Shown piece by piece: positions 54,823-64,000 of a stretch of DNA of 64,000 bases (positions are counted from its first letter, which is position 1; each line of letters starts with the position of its first letter). The notes below the pieces were generated by a model that did not search any database, was not told the origin of the DNA, and was given only the letters and a program-made list of their open reading frames with translations. Location: the NCBI RefSeq assembly GCF_044336245.1, contig NZ_CP172346.1, positions 1,116,001-1,180,000 on the forward strand. The letters are read 5' to 3'. Position numbers and translations under genes: made by a program. The DNA is from Schlesneria sphaerica (GTDB lineage: Bacteria; Planctomycetota; Planctomycetia; Planctomycetales; Planctomycetaceae).

Positions 54823-54832
54823 GACAGGAACC

Positions 54833-55756
54833 TCAACGAACCGGATTGGGTTTAGTCTCGGCTTCCAAGTGCTTCAGCGAGGAATACTCCTTCCACGATC
54901 CCTCATAAAGCCGGACACGGGGGTACTTCGCAACGTGCTTCAGATAGAACCGCAACAGACTTCCCTCACGCGAGGTTCCACAATAGACAATGACGTCCTT
55001 GTCAGGGGTGACTCCTGCAGCTTCGAGGTTCGATTTCACCTTCTCGAACGGCAGAAATTGATGAGTGTTGTCGGAATCCATCAGACGAGCCCAGTGGAAA
55101 CTGACGGCACCGGGAATATGTCCTTTTCGCAACCACACGTCGTCATCGCCGAGGTACTCGTTGGGTGGTCGTGCGTCGACGAGAATCGTTCCAGGCTGAT
55201 TGTTCAATCGCAAGATTTCCTCAACAGTCACGCCAATTTCGGGGGCTCCCTTCTCAGGAAGAATACCTGACGGGTTGCCGAAATATTCCTGCGTGACTGG
55301 CAGTTTCGCCTGCTGCCAGGCGGGAAGACCGCCGTCCACAATCCGAATGTCTTTCACACCAAATTTCTCGAGGACGTACGCGACCATGCTTGCGCTCAGA
55401 ATTTCATCGTTTGGCAGCTTGTCCCCGGTCGCGTAAATCAGATGAGTACGATCACGATTAACCCCTGCCCTGACGAGCAATGCCTTCGTGAGATCATCCG
55501 GCAGATACTGGACCGGAACTCCCTTGTCAGTGCCCCGCAGCGTGTCAAAGTTCAAATGGTGAGCTGTCGGGAGATGACCGCGAAAGTAGTCCTTATACCC
55601 CCCTCGCGTATCGATCACGAGCGGCCTCTTCGAGGCTTCGGTCGACTCAATCAACCTCAATGCTTCCTGAGGCGAGATGATTCCGATTTCGGCGTTGGCC
55701 AGTGTGGAAGTCAGCAGGACGGCCAACAGACTCAGAGCAATTTTCATAAGCGTCAT
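54833..55756 (-). CDS. Secreted tandem-rhodanese sulfurtransferase
   Basis: 307 residues from ATG 55756; an ATG three codons later is equally possible, and a frame to 56038 is without features. The signal peptide is 'KIALSLLAVLLTSTLANA'. Two rhodanese domains follow. The first ('RPLVIDTRGGYKDYFRGHLP') has no obvious catalytic Cys. The second ('GTILVDARPPNEYLG', 'GHIPGAVSFHWARL') has the active-site loop 'VIVYCGTSREGSLLRFYL', Cys in C-G-T-S-R-E-G. It would transfer sulfane sulfur in the periplasm, with thiosulfate or 3-mercaptopyruvate as the usual donor. It is the first gene of a two-gene operon with the PiT-family permease. Confidence 0.9.
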   Translation of the reverse strand: MTLMKIALSLLAVLLTSTLANAEIGIISPQEALRLIESTEASKRPLVIDTRGGYKDYFRGHLPTAHHLNFDTLRGTDKGVPVQYLPDDLTKALLVRAGVNRDRTHLIYATGDKLPNDEILSASMVAYVLEKFGVKDIRIVDGGLPAWQQAKLPVTQEYFGNPSGILPEKGAPEIGVTVEEILRLNNQPGTILVDARPPNEYLGDDDVWLRKGHIPGAVSFHWARLMDSDNTHQFLPFEKVKSNLEAAGVTPDKDVIVYCGTSREGSLLRFYLKHVAKYPRVRLYEGSWKEYSSLKHLEAETKPNPVR

Positions 55757-56143
55757 CACTGTGAAAGGAAGCCAATTTTCACGAAACCTGTCCAGCACGG
55801 TGCACTGACGGGTGACCGGATTCCCCCTCTTCGGTAGTGACAATGAAAGTGCCACCTGCATGACTGAGGATCTCATCGCACACGAAGCGGAACCGACATC
55901 GCCGATGGCCTTGAGTGCCGACGTGGGGCTGGGAAGGGGACTATAACAAGGTGAAGCAAGTTGACGCCAATCTACACGGGTCAGGCTCGCCGACCGGGTG
56001 ATCACCTGTTCCACTTGTCCACGCGGAGGTTGTCGCAAGTCGCACGCGTATTCTGCGGTATGTCAGTATGGTAATGTTTCACCGCCAATTCTCGAATCAG
56101 AACAAGACTCGCTATTAGCGCAAAGTGCTTATTGGAAATCCTT
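55757..56143. other. Intergenic region between divergent genes
   Basis: About 390 bases between the rhodanese and RNB genes. It must hold two divergent promoters; no convincing elements were found. Confidence 0.35.
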
Positions 56144-57619
56144 ATGCCCCATGTTGATGCTCGACCGCATCGCTTCCGCCTCAGACAGATTGCATATCGG
56201 ATAATGCATGAAAGAGGGTTGGTGCCCGAATTTCCTCCGCGCGTCCTCGACGAAGTGAAATCGATACCGGGGCCCGCCGGGGTCGAGACCGAGTCGACTC
56301 GCGATCTGCGTCATCTCACCTGGTGTTCGATCGACAACGACGACTCGCGCGACCTCGACCAACTGACGTTTGCGAAACAAACTCCTGAGGGTGGAGTTCA
56401 GGTACTGGTCGCTATTGCCAACGTCGATGCGCTCGTCAAAGCAGGATCTCCACTTGACGAGCACGCCCAGGCGAATACGACATCTGTCTATGCCGTCGGT
56501 CATATATTCCCCATGTTGCCCGAGCGGCTATCGACCGACTTGACGTCACTCAACCTGCACGAAGACCGGCAGGCTATTGTGGTCGAGATGGATTTTGATT
56601 CCGATGGCCGACTGTGCAACTCGGACATCTATCGGGCCACGGTTCGAAATCACGCGAAGCTCGCGTATGACAGCGTTGCCGCATGGCTGGACGGAAGCGG
56701 GCCACTTCCCGTTCCCGTCCAGGCTGTCCCCGGGCTTGATGAGAACATTCGACTTCAGGACCAGATGGCACAGCAACTGAAGGCCGTCCGGCAGGCGTAC
56801 GGGGCTCTCGACCTCGAAACGATCCAGACGCGGCCCGTATTCGAGGGAGATACGTTAAAAGATCTGGTGCTCGATCGCCGCAATCGTGCGAAGGATCTCA
56901 TCTCTAACTTCATGATCGCTGCCAATGGTGTCGTGGCCCGATTCCTGAAGGCACACCAGTTTCCGTCCCTTCGTCGAGTTGTCAGCAAGCCGAAGCGATG
57001 GAACAGGATTGTCGATCTTGCCGCGGAGGCAGGTCATCTCCTCCCCCGGGATCCCAGTTCCACAGCGCTGGAAGATTTCCTCGTCTGGGCGCAAGCCACT
57101 GATCCGACCACATTTCCCGACTTATCACTCAGTGTAATTAAGCTCCTGGGACCGGGTGAGTATGCTGCCCAACTCGTCGATGGCCACATTCCCGGTCACT
57201 TCGGACTGGCGGTCGGTGACTACGCGCACTCGACCGCTCCGAATCGACGATACCCGGATGTGATCACGCAGCGACTGTTGAAGGCGGCACTCGATCAGCG
57301 TCCGGTTCCCTATAGCGATGAAGAACTGAAACAATTGGCCGAACGCTGTACCGAGGCAGAAGACGCAGCCAAAAAGGTTGAACGACAAGTCCGTAAATCC
57401 GCAGCGGCACTCCTGCTGGAATCACGGATTGGCTCTGTCTTTGACGCGATCGTCACTGGCGCAAATCAGAAGGAAACCTGGGTCAGAATCCTGCACCCTC
57501 CGATCGAGGGCCGACTGATCACAGGTCAGGAAGGAATGGATGTCGGTCGCAGACTGCGAGTCCAACTGGTTCGGACCGATGTCGAACTTGGATTCATCGA
57601 TTTTAAAAGACAACGATGA
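56144..57619 (+). CDS. RNB-domain 3'-5' exoribonuclease (short form)
   Basis: 491 residues from ATG 56144, with GGAAA nine bases upstream. The RNB catalytic segment is 'CSIDNDDSRDLDQLTF' (residues 61-76), with D64, D66, D67, D70 and D72 in the pattern that binds Mg2+ in RNase II/R. Later family motifs are 'YSAPNRRYPDVI'-like 'HSTAPNRRYPDVITQRLLKA' and 'LISNFMIAANGVVARFL'. The enzyme degrades single-stranded RNA from the 3' end. The N-terminal cold-shock domains of RNase R are lacking. Only about 70 residues follow RNB, possibly one small beta domain ('ETWVRILHPPIEGRLI'). This short form is typical of the RNB group found in cyanobacteria and planctomycetes. Confidence 0.92.
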   Translation: MPHVDARPHRFRLRQIAYRIMHERGLVPEFPPRVLDEVKSIPGPAGVETESTRDLRHLTWCSIDNDDSRDLDQLTFAKQTPEGGVQVLVAIANVDALVKAGSPLDEHAQANTTSVYAVGHIFPMLPERLSTDLTSLNLHEDRQAIVVEMDFDSDGRLCNSDIYRATVRNHAKLAYDSVAAWLDGSGPLPVPVQAVPGLDENIRLQDQMAQQLKAVRQAYGALDLETIQTRPVFEGDTLKDLVLDRRNRAKDLISNFMIAANGVVARFLKAHQFPSLRRVVSKPKRWNRIVDLAAEAGHLLPRDPSSTALEDFLVWAQATDPTTFPDLSLSVIKLLGPGEYAAQLVDGHIPGHFGLAVGDYAHSTAPNRRYPDVITQRLLKAALDQRPVPYSDEELKQLAERCTEAEDAAKKVERQVRKSAAALLLESRIGSVFDAIVTGANQKETWVRILHPPIEGRLITGQEGMDVGRRLRVQLVRTDVELGFIDFKRQR

Positions 57620-57876
57620 AGGAATGAGAGCAGCGAATGCTCCCACCAGGCCGGCCACGTCAACCAGGGTCATTGACGTGGTCGATGAGAAGCAGTCTTG
57701 TCCGATTGAGCAATCGTCAGTGCGAATCGACCGCATAAAATCGCCTGCGACTGCGAATTTCATTTTCAAATTTCTCAGGATCGATGACTGAAAAAGTCCA
57801 CACGGTTGCGTTACCATTCGTCGATCCTGATGCAACAGGCATCGAATCATCCACCGAAACCTGAAGAGTACTGAGT

Positions 57877-59430
57877 ATGAAGAACGAGCGATCGCGTCTG
57901 ATGGTGGCCATTGTGGCCTTACTGATGAGTTCCTCAGTCAGTTGGGCGGACGTCCAGCTTCCGGAAATTATCAGTAACAACATGGTGTTGCAGAAGGATA
58001 TCCCTCTGCCGATCTGGGGTTGGGCTGCTGCGAACGAAGAAGTGACCGTGACCTTGGGCGACGCCAGTCAGTCGACCAAAGCAGACGCCTCGGGGAAATG
58101 GAAGGTGGTGCTGCCTGCGATCAAGACAGCCGGCGGTCCTTTCGAAATGACCGTCAAAGGCAAGAATGAGATCAAGGTCACCAACATCCTGATCGGTGAA
58201 GTCTGGGCCGGATCGGGCCAGTCCAACATGCAATGGCCTGTCAGTGCGTCGCTCAATGGCGTCCAGGAAATCGCCAATGCGAAGTTTCCCAAGATCCGCC
58301 TGTTCATCGTTCCGCTTGTTCCTGCTGGAACACCTTCTGAGCATGTGAACGCTCGCTGGGTCGAATGTTCTCCCGAAACCGTCGCTGGCTCGTCCGCAGT
58401 GCTCTACTTCTTCGGTCGCGAGATTCATCAGAAGCTCGACGTACCTGTCGGTCTTATTACGACCGCCTGGGGTGGGACGCGAATTCAGCCATGGATTCCT
58501 CCTGTCGGATACACCGCGATCCCTGAGCTGGCCGCTGAGAAAAACGACATGGTGAACATGGTCAATGCCTACGCCGACCAGCTCGCTAACTTCTCCAACT
58601 CAATCAAGGCCTATACCAAGCAGATTTCTGAAGCCAAGCCCGGTGAGGCGGTTCCACCAGTCCAACAAGGCCCTCCAGGACATCCCCTGAACAGCAACTA
58701 CCAGTACACCGGTCTCTACAACGGAATGATCCACGCTCTCGCTCCCTTCGGGATTCGTGGATTCCTCTGGTACCAAGGTGAATCCAACAATGGCCAGGGA
58801 ATGCAGTACTATCACTTGAAGCGAGCCTTGATCGAAGGCTGGCGCTCGGTCTGGAATCAGGAGGGTAACCGCGATTTCCCGTTCCTGTTCGCACAGCTTG
58901 CCCCGTTTAAATACGACGGCGATCCAACCCGTCTGGCCGGAATCTGGGAAGCTCAAACGGCAACTTTGGCCGTAAAGAACACTGGCATGGCGGTTCTGAC
59001 CGACATCACAACTCTGAACGACATTCATCCGCCCAACAAGCAGGAAGTCGGCCGGAGACTGTCGCTGTGGGCTCTTGCCAACACCTATGGTCAGCAGAAC
59101 CTTGAGTTCTCGGGACCACTCTACAAGTCGGTGAAGATTGACGGCAACAAAGCGATCGTGACCTTCGCGCACGCAGCAGGTTTGAAGTCCCAGGACGGGA
59201 AAGAACTTTCCTGGTGGTCGATCGCTGGCGACGACAAGAAGTTTGTCAAAGCAACTGCGAAGATCGAAGGTGAAACGGTCGTGGTGAGCGCTGATGGAGT
59301 GACCACACCAGTCGCGGTTCGATTTGGCTGGCACCAACTTGCGGAACCCAATCTGGCCAACGGAGCCGGTCTCCCCGCCTCTCCATTCCGCACGGATACA
59401 TGGATCGATGCACAGAACTGGAATCCCTGA
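57877..59430 (+). CDS. Secreted SASA-type sialate/carbohydrate O-acetylesterase
   Basis: 517 residues with a signal ('LMVAIVALLMSSSVSWADVQ'). After a beta-sandwich domain (about 28-105; 'NNMVLQKDIPLPIWGWA'), the SGNH hydrolase core begins with 'EVWAGSGQSNMQWPV', where S116 is the nucleophile. The later catalytic residues are within 'DITTLNDIHPPNKQEVGRRL' (D-x-H). An insertion with Lys/Gln-rich helices sits around residue 245-275. These enzymes remove acetyl groups from sialic acids or plant and algal polysaccharides and are abundant in planctomycetes. Expected in the periplasm. It is monocistronic with a good terminator after it. Confidence 0.93.
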   Translation: MKNERSRLMVAIVALLMSSSVSWADVQLPEIISNNMVLQKDIPLPIWGWAAANEEVTVTLGDASQSTKADASGKWKVVLPAIKTAGGPFEMTVKGKNEIKVTNILIGEVWAGSGQSNMQWPVSASLNGVQEIANAKFPKIRLFIVPLVPAGTPSEHVNARWVECSPETVAGSSAVLYFFGREIHQKLDVPVGLITTAWGGTRIQPWIPPVGYTAIPELAAEKNDMVNMVNAYADQLANFSNSIKAYTKQISEAKPGEAVPPVQQGPPGHPLNSNYQYTGLYNGMIHALAPFGIRGFLWYQGESNNGQGMQYYHLKRALIEGWRSVWNQEGNRDFPFLFAQLAPFKYDGDPTRLAGIWEAQTATLAVKNTGMAVLTDITTLNDIHPPNKQEVGRRLSLWALANTYGQQNLEFSGPLYKSVKIDGNKAIVTFAHAAGLKSQDGKELSWWSIAGDDKKFVKATAKIEGETVVVSADGVTTPVAVRFGWHQLAEPNLANGAGLPASPFRTDTWIDAQNWNP

Positions 59431-59487
59431 TCGGATTTCGATCTGATCGACCGCCAAGTGGCGGTGTTTCAGCAGCCTGATTCAGCA

Positions 59488-59527
59488 TCACCGCATGAAC
59501 CTTCAAAAGTTCATGCGGTGTTTTTTT
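59488..59527 (+). terminator. Rho-independent terminator after the SASA esterase gene
   Basis: CACCGCATGAA pairs with TTCATGCGGTG around a CCTTCAAAAG loop, followed by seven T. Confidence 0.92.
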
Positions 59528-59569
59528 AAGTGTTCAAACCTTTTCCTGTCGCCAACGTGCCACCTGAAG

Positions 59570-60565
59570 TCACCCCCGAGAAAGTCCCGCGGCTTCCAGA
59601 TTGTGCATCCAGCGCTGCACCTGCAGCCCGTCCTCAAAAGTGGCTCCTGCAGGAACGGCTTCTCTGCCGCCGGCAACCCGACAGAAACAGCGCAGTTCTT
59701 CTGCCATCATCCCCGTCGGACCTGTGGTATCAGTTCGGATCTCCAGAGCCATCGGCCAGTGTGCCCGATCGTCCCAGACTTCAATGGGACGGGGATTGGG
59801 GGAAATCCGCGCCACCCAGCCGCTGCCAAAGACTTCCAATCGATCAAACCCTCGCGGCGCCATACCACCGGGGGTGAGATACGATGCGACCATGGATGCC
59901 AGAGTGCCACTCGGCCACTGCAATTGAGCCAATGCCAGATCAATGGCACCTTCGGGAGTTCGGTGAAACTGGCACGTAAACCGTGACGGCTCCTCGGAAT
60001 TCATCAGTACCTGAGCCGAGTACAAGTCATGGATCATGGCTGCGACCAGAGGGTTCTCGCCCGGAAAATCTTTCACGATCGAGGCGGGCCGATGACGGAC
60101 GCTATCAATATAGGCCGGCTTCCCCCGCTGATGGACTTCATCACGCAGCTGCCGAAATTCGCTGTTGAAGAGCAGAATGTGCCCCAGCATTAAATTGGCA
60201 GAATTGGGCTTAACGTAAGGAATCAGGCTTTCCGCCTCTGACAGATCTGATGAAATCGGCTTTTCCAGCAGAACAGTTCGCCCCGCTTGTAAAAGTCGCT
60301 TCGTGACTGAAACATGTTCGCTCGTGGAACACGCGACAACCCACGCCTCCGCCCCCGATTCGGCGATGGCGCGATCCAGATCAAGCCATCCTGGTACCTG
60401 GGGCAACTCGCCGCGAAGCTGATCGAGACGCTCCTGCCGACGGGCCACGACAGCGACCAGTTCTGCTTCGGCTAATCCGGACAGCGTCAGTGCGTGGAGT
60501 CGACCAAAACGACCAAGCCCCACGACACCCACTTTAACGCGTGTAAAATCACTACCAACTGCCAT
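59570..60565 (-). CDS. Gfo/Idh/MocA-family oxidoreductase
   Basis: 331 residues from ATG 60565 (AGGAG 12 bases upstream). The Rossmann motif is 'KVGVVGLGRFGRLHAL' (G16-x-G-x-x-G21). The conserved 'VLLEKPISSDLSEAE' (E101-K102-P103) marks the family, and a following 'IHDLYSAQVLM' includes the usual His/Asp region near the active site. Members oxidise or reduce sugars, inositols or related compounds with NAD(P). The substrate is not predictable. It is convergent with the SASA esterase and shares no operon with it. The protein is cytoplasmic, with no export signal seen. Confidence 0.9.
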   Translation of the reverse strand: MAVGSDFTRVKVGVVGLGRFGRLHALTLSGLAEAELVAVVARRQERLDQLRGELPQVPGWLDLDRAIAESGAEAWVVACSTSEHVSVTKRLLQAGRTVLLEKPISSDLSEAESLIPYVKPNSANLMLGHILLFNSEFRQLRDEVHQRGKPAYIDSVRHRPASIVKDFPGENPLVAAMIHDLYSAQVLMNSEEPSRFTCQFHRTPEGAIDLALAQLQWPSGTLASMVASYLTPGGMAPRGFDRLEVFGSGWVARISPNPRPIEVWDDRAHWPMALEIRTDTTGPTGMMAEELRCFCRVAGGREAVPAGATFEDGLQVQRWMHNLEAAGLSRG

Positions 60566-60795
60566 GCCGTGAACTCCTGGACCGGTGACACAAGGTGCGG
60601 CCTCAGAATACCATAAACGGCTGAGCCACATATTCACGTGTCGATCGCAGGATGCAGTGAATTGTCCGTGATTCCAACGATGCCCCTTTGATTAATACCA
60701 GCAGGCATGCAGGACTGGAAAGAGCACGAGCGGAAAGCCTGCGGCAGCAAGTCAAAATCCGCTCGGCCCTCTCTCAGATATCCCGGCGAGATACA

Positions 60796-61296
60796 TCAGG
60801 TCGAAGCGGGCGCCTGAGGTGCCTGTGCGAAGGCCTCGAACATTCCGGCACGAACTTGTTCCGGGGTGAGATCCTGCTGATGCGTTGCCAGTGACCATTT
60901 GTGCCCGAATGGATCGACGATCACACCATAACGGTCGCCCCAGAACATGTTCTCTGGGTGCATGAGGACTGTTGCCCCCGCTTTTTCCGCTTGGGCAATC
61001 GCCACGTCACAGTCGGGAACGTAGCGATGCAGCGTGACGGGAGTTCCTTTCAGTGACAGAGGGGATTCTGACTTCCCATTACAGTATTCCGGGAAGTCAT
61101 CCGCCAGGAATACGACGCTTCCGCCGATTTCCAGTTCTGCGTGCATCAGGCGACCATCCGGAGAGGACATGCGGCTGAGTTCTTTCGCGTCGAACGCTTT
61201 CTTGTAGAACTCGATTGCCTCGGCAGCGCCGGCACACACGATGTGCGGAATCAGACTTGCACGACCTTTTGGGATTGGCTGGACACTACTGCTCAT
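60796..61296 (-). CDS. VOC-family protein (PhnB/glyoxalase-like)
   Basis: 166 residues from ATG 61296, which has a strong GAGGAAAAG upstream. The frame stays open for another 350 bases upstream, but that part is not like the family. The VOC fold is apparent from 'SLIPHIVCAGAAEAIEFYKK', 'DGRLMHAELEIGGSVVFLAD', 'AIAQAEKAGATVLMHPENMF' and 'WGDRYGVIVDPFGHKWSLAT'. The last is the diagnostic end of PhnB-like proteins. Metal ligands and substrate are unknown for this branch. The protein is probably cytoplasmic. The C-terminal tail is rich in Ala and Pro. Confidence 0.92.
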   Translation of the reverse strand: MSSSVQPIPKGRASLIPHIVCAGAAEAIEFYKKAFDAKELSRMSSPDGRLMHAELEIGGSVVFLADDFPEYCNGKSESPLSLKGTPVTLHRYVPDCDVAIAQAEKAGATVLMHPENMFWGDRYGVIVDPFGHKWSLATHQQDLTPEQVRAGMFEAFAQAPQAPAST

Positions 61297-61711
61297 GTTC
61301 TTTTCCTCGACTGAAATGAAAGACGTTTCCAGGTTCAACCGGGATCGTTGAGACGCATCGGATCGCGGCCAGATTGAAGGCGAGCCAAGCGAAATTCCCC
61401 GCTTCCAGTCATCCCTCAGGCCATCGATCTCATCGTCCCGCACAGTGGAGGACTGGGTAACGTCCGTCCCGAGTGCATGGGATCCCTGCTCATTTAGTCG
61501 AAGAAAAACGTCAGAATCGACGGACGATTCAGAAATATTTTCTGCTTCGTCAAGCGATGCTTTTACCGTCGATCGCGCCCCTTGCTTGGGCAGACGATAA
61601 CGATAGCGGGTGCTCATGACAGCGAACTCACAGGGATGCGACTGCGACAAACGCGACTTGCACCAGAGCAGTTCGCGTTTGGGACGCTCTCACAGGAAGT
61701 CAAACGCAATG
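61297..61711. other. Region upstream of the VOC gene, no supported gene
   Basis: About 415 bases. The minus-strand frame of the VOC gene remains open as far as 61,650, but no ribosome site or domain supports translation there. Confidence 0.4.
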
Positions 61712-61768
61712 AAAAAAGCCCATGTGCAGATGATCCGGATTCCTCCGGAATAACCTGCACATGGGCTT
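61712..61768 (-). terminator. Rho-independent terminator of the pseudopilin gene
   Basis: AAGCCCATGTGCAG pairs with CTGCACATGGGCTT, with an inner hairpin TCCGGA...TCCGGA. The minus strand continues in six T. It lies about 75 bases past the stop of the pseudopilin gene. Confidence 0.9.
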
Positions 61769-61841
61769 GTCTGCTGTTCGTCAAATTCGGGTCGGGCAAC
61801 GAATCCTGCACGGATAGTGTGTCCAACCGCAAATCGTCAGA

Positions 61842-62282
61842 CTATTCGGACCAGTTATTGATGTCGTCGCCCGAGCCGTCTTCGTTTTGCTTGTTCGGTC
61901 CCGACGACCAGATTGCGGGTTTGTCCACCGAGGACTTGCTGTTCGGGTACTGGTAATTGAGAGCTTGATTCCAGGCATCACGGGGGATTTTTTCAGCGAA
62001 TGGGGCGAGCGGCTTACCATCCGCGCTCTGACCAGGAGAAAGCATTGCATTGACGTCAGGTGGGAAATCTCCGTCGTGGGCAATGGCATATTGCTTTGCG
62101 ATCTGCTCAAACCCGGAAATGTTCACTTTTGTCTGCCGAATCATCGCGACCTTCTGCTGACCGATCAGGTTCGGGATGACCATGGCTGCGATGACACCGA
62201 GGATCGCCAGCACGAGCAGCACTTCCGTCAGCGTGAATCCGGCGCGAAGAGACGAATTATGAATGTGTGAGCGTCGTTTCAT
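61842..62282 (-). CDS. GspG-like type II secretion pseudopilin
   Basis: 146 residues from ATG 62282; the frame is open to 62384 but the family begins at this Met. The prepilin signal 'RAGFTLTEVLLVLAILGVIA' has cleavage after G15 and Glu at +5 (E20). The helix is followed by 'FEQIAKQYAIAHDGDFPP' and a C-terminal 'AIWSSGPNKQNEDGSGDDIN', which corresponds to the Ca2+-binding 'DGxxGxxDDI' loop of the major pseudopilin GspG. No other secretion genes are adjacent. It is followed by its own terminator. It may serve a secretion system encoded elsewhere or a separate fibre. Confidence 0.9.
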   Translation of the reverse strand: MKRRSHIHNSSLRAGFTLTEVLLVLAILGVIAAMVIPNLIGQQKVAMIRQTKVNISGFEQIAKQYAIAHDGDFPPDVNAMLSPGQSADGKPLAPFAEKIPRDAWNQALNYQYPNSKSSVDKPAIWSSGPNKQNEDGSGDDINNWSE

Positions 62283-62643
62283 AGTAACTTTTATCCGAAA
62301 ATCAGGTGCGTCCCAATCCGATGGTTGCAGACGACAGTATGGGGAAACTGCCCGGCCGCACGAACATTCGCCCGTACGCCTCATCCGTTGAGTGTGTCTC
62401 TTGCTGCGTAATCATGCAATGCGAAGGGGCGCTCGTTCAGATCGATTTCAGGTACCCTGCCCTGCCTCCAGAACGAGAGCAACGTTTCTCTGTCCATGCA
62501 TGAGTTCGGCACAACCGGGTGCCTGCCCAACTCGGCGGCACCCGGCCTACGCGACTCGATCCGAATCGCTCCCCCCACCGTTTTAGTGACCAGATTCGAT
62601 TGAACCTGAGCACAAGATTATTCCGGCGGTGGAGAACAAGCTG
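62283..62643. other. Intergenic region, nothing recognised
   Basis: About 360 bases between the pseudopilin start and the M16 peptidase stop. No supported gene or terminator was found. Confidence 0.4.
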
Positions 62644-64000
62644 TTACTTGGCGTTCTTCTTCGCCGCCTCCCAGTCCCCTGCAACCACCGTGAGAATCGA
62701 CTTCGGATCGATATGCTTCTTTAGTGTCTCAAGGACTGTTTCTGGTGTCAGTTCGCTGATGCGCGACTCAAGAGTCTTGTAGTACTCCATGGTTCGGTCG
62801 GCAAGGAGAGTCGACTCGAGAATCTGAGCCAGTCTGGCGTCCTCTGTCCGCATCACTTCCTGACTCTGAAGGAAACCACGCCGGGCATCATCCAGTTCTT
62901 TCTGAGTAACCCCTTCTTTCAGAAGTCGCTCCAGTTCTTCGTGAATCCCCGACACGATCTTTTCAAGATTCGCAGGATTATAGATCGCGTACATCGTGAT
63001 GGTCGCTCGCGTATCGAGAGAGCTCGCCGCAAGCGACGATCCCACGCCATAGGAGAGACCTTCCTTCTGCCGAATCCGATCACCCAACCGAGAAGACAAA
63101 GCACCTGCACCGAAGACGTAGTTGCCAATCAGCAGGGCGGGATAGTCCGGGTTGTCATCTCGCAGGGGCAGCACTCCTCCCGCGAAGTAAAAGGCGTTCG
63201 CCTTATCGGGAGTCAGGATCTTGATGACCTCGGCCTTGACTTCGACATCGCTGGTGCGAGCGATTCGCTCATAAGGTTGCTTCGCCTTCCACCCCTTCAG
63301 CATCCCCGTCAAAGCTTTCATGGTTTCTTCTTCATCGAAGTCACCAACCACAACCAATTGCCCGGCATGCGAACCGAGGAAATCGGAGTACAGCTTCTTG
63401 ACGGCGGGGATATCGACTTCGTCTGTCAGAGCGATTTCTTCTTCGCCTGTCGGATAGTAGCGCACATCGCCGACGGGGTACGGATTCAGGGCACGTCTCA
63501 CTCCCTTCAGTGCCAGGTCCTGTGGATTGGTCAGTCCCTGTTCAAGATCGGCCCGATGCCCTTGCTTGAGGATATCGAGTTCAGCGGCGGGAAAGACCGG
63601 TTCTCGCAGAACTTGTCGCAGCAGTTCAATCACCGCAGGAAGATTATTGCGTTTGGTTTGAATCACAAACGTCGCATCGCCTGCCGAGCCGGAAGAGCCA
63701 AGTGAGGCCAGATTCTTATCCAGCTGATCCTGCAACTGTTGCCGTGTCAGTTGCTTCGTTCCCTTTGTCATCATCGACGGCAGGAACTCGGCGACTTTCC
63801 CCAGCCCGAACAGCGACCGTTCATCGCCATATCGAAGGTTCAACCGCAGGAAGACGGTATTACCGCGTGTCTTCTTGGGGAGAAGTGCGACCTTGATTCC
63901 ATCGATCGAAGTCCGTTTCGTACGAGCCTCGATCTTGGCGGGATCCACATCAAACGCTTCTCCGGCAGACGTATCAGACCGCCCCTGGTAATCACCAATC
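62644..64000 (-). CDS. M16-family zinc peptidase, C-terminal half (cut by window edge)
   Basis: The frame is open from the right edge to the stop at 62644 (451 residues seen); the N-terminal part with the zinc motif HxxEH lies outside. What is visible is the second M16 lobe. It includes 'GIKVALLPKKTRGNTVFLRL', 'GKVAEFLPSMMTKGTKQL', 'LVVVGDFDEEETMKALTGML', 'GNYVFGAGALSSRLGDRIRQ' and 'GLSYGVGSSLAASSLDTRA', typical of the inactive partner-type domain of pitrilysin-like enzymes. A start at GTG 63948 would truncate the fold, so the gene almost certainly begins beyond the window. Likely a periplasmic or secreted peptidase, in two lobes. Confidence 0.9.
   Translation of the reverse strand, partial: IGDYQGRSDTSAGEAFDVDPAKIEARTKRTSIDGIKVALLPKKTRGNTVFLRLNLRYGDERSLFGLGKVAEFLPSMMTKGTKQLTRQQLQDQLDKNLASLGSSGSAGDATFVIQTKRNNLPAVIELLRQVLREPVFPAAELDILKQGHRADLEQGLTNPQDLALKGVRRALNPYPVGDVRYYPTGEEEIALTDEVDIPAVKKLYSDFLGSHAGQLVVVGDFDEEETMKALTGMLKGWKAKQPYERIARTSDVEVKAEVIKILTPDKANAFYFAGGVLPLRDDNPDYPALLIGNYVFGAGALSSRLGDRIRQKEGLSYGVGSSLAASSLDTRATITMYAIYNPANLEKIVSGIHEELERLLKEGVTQKELDDARRGFLQSQEVMRTEDARLAQILESTLLADRTMEYYKTLESRISELTPETVLETLKKHIDPKSILTVVAGDWEAAKKNAK

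Overview
The window looks like a chromosomal segment of a planctomycete (Planctomycetota, probably order Planctomycetales). The evidence is the set of family hallmarks: a DUF1559 prepilin-like protein followed by a small transthyretin-like lipoprotein, a PSCyt1/DUF1549/DUF1553 cytochrome-type protein of about 1,030 residues, a BatA/VWA membrane protein, secreted FGE-sulfatase-type and WD40 lipoproteins, and a SASA esterase. Base composition is GC-rich in the core genes. Many start codons lack a strong Shine-Dalgarno. Names rest on motifs read by eye; no database search was made.

Layout. 1-22.2 kb is ordinary core sequence: envelope and secreted proteins (VWA-like membrane protein cut by the left edge, DUF1559 protein, WD40 lipoprotein, two paralogous lipoproteins, DUF2752 protein, BatA/VWA protein, FGE-like protein, fatty-acid desaturase, a possible Tgl-type transglutaminase, acyltransferase-3, a large secreted protein, an HtrA-like protease, a C-terminal c-heme protein). 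Several transcription units end in clear hairpin terminators.

22.2-44.0 kb is an accessory island made of mobile DNA. It holds two full RAYT-type (IS200-like, HUH) elements and an internally deleted third one. It also holds an IS66 element with an 8-bp target duplication and a nonsense codon, an IS21 element (istA/istB, 5-bp duplication), and two IS5 elements (one apparently intact with a -1 frameshift site, one decayed). A 1.58-kb IS4-type element with a 9-bp duplication and fragments of IS3 and possibly IS630 transposases complete the set. Between them sit lower-GC orphan genes: a 242-residue gene split by the IS5, a small membrane protein, a HEAT-repeat protein, and a two-gene HEPN-like plus HNH-like cassette (40.2-41.6 kb). 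That cassette is the best candidate for an undescribed defence or toxin-type system. A core-like block (MBL hydrolase, secreted protein, esterase/peptidase) at 31.7-35.7 kb lies inside the island. The island stops next to the 3' end of a tRNA-Leu(GAG) gene.

44.8-64 kb is core again: a TPR/peroxiredoxin protein, an ECF sigma factor with an overlapping anti-sigma gene beside the PSCyt1/DUF1549/DUF1553 protein, a zinc alcohol dehydrogenase, a PiT-family transporter with a secreted double-rhodanese (possibly a sulfur rather than phosphate pair), an RNB ribonuclease, a SASA esterase, a Gfo/Idh/MocA oxidoreductase, a PhnB-like VOC protein, a GspG-like pseudopilin, and an M16 peptidase cut by the right edge.
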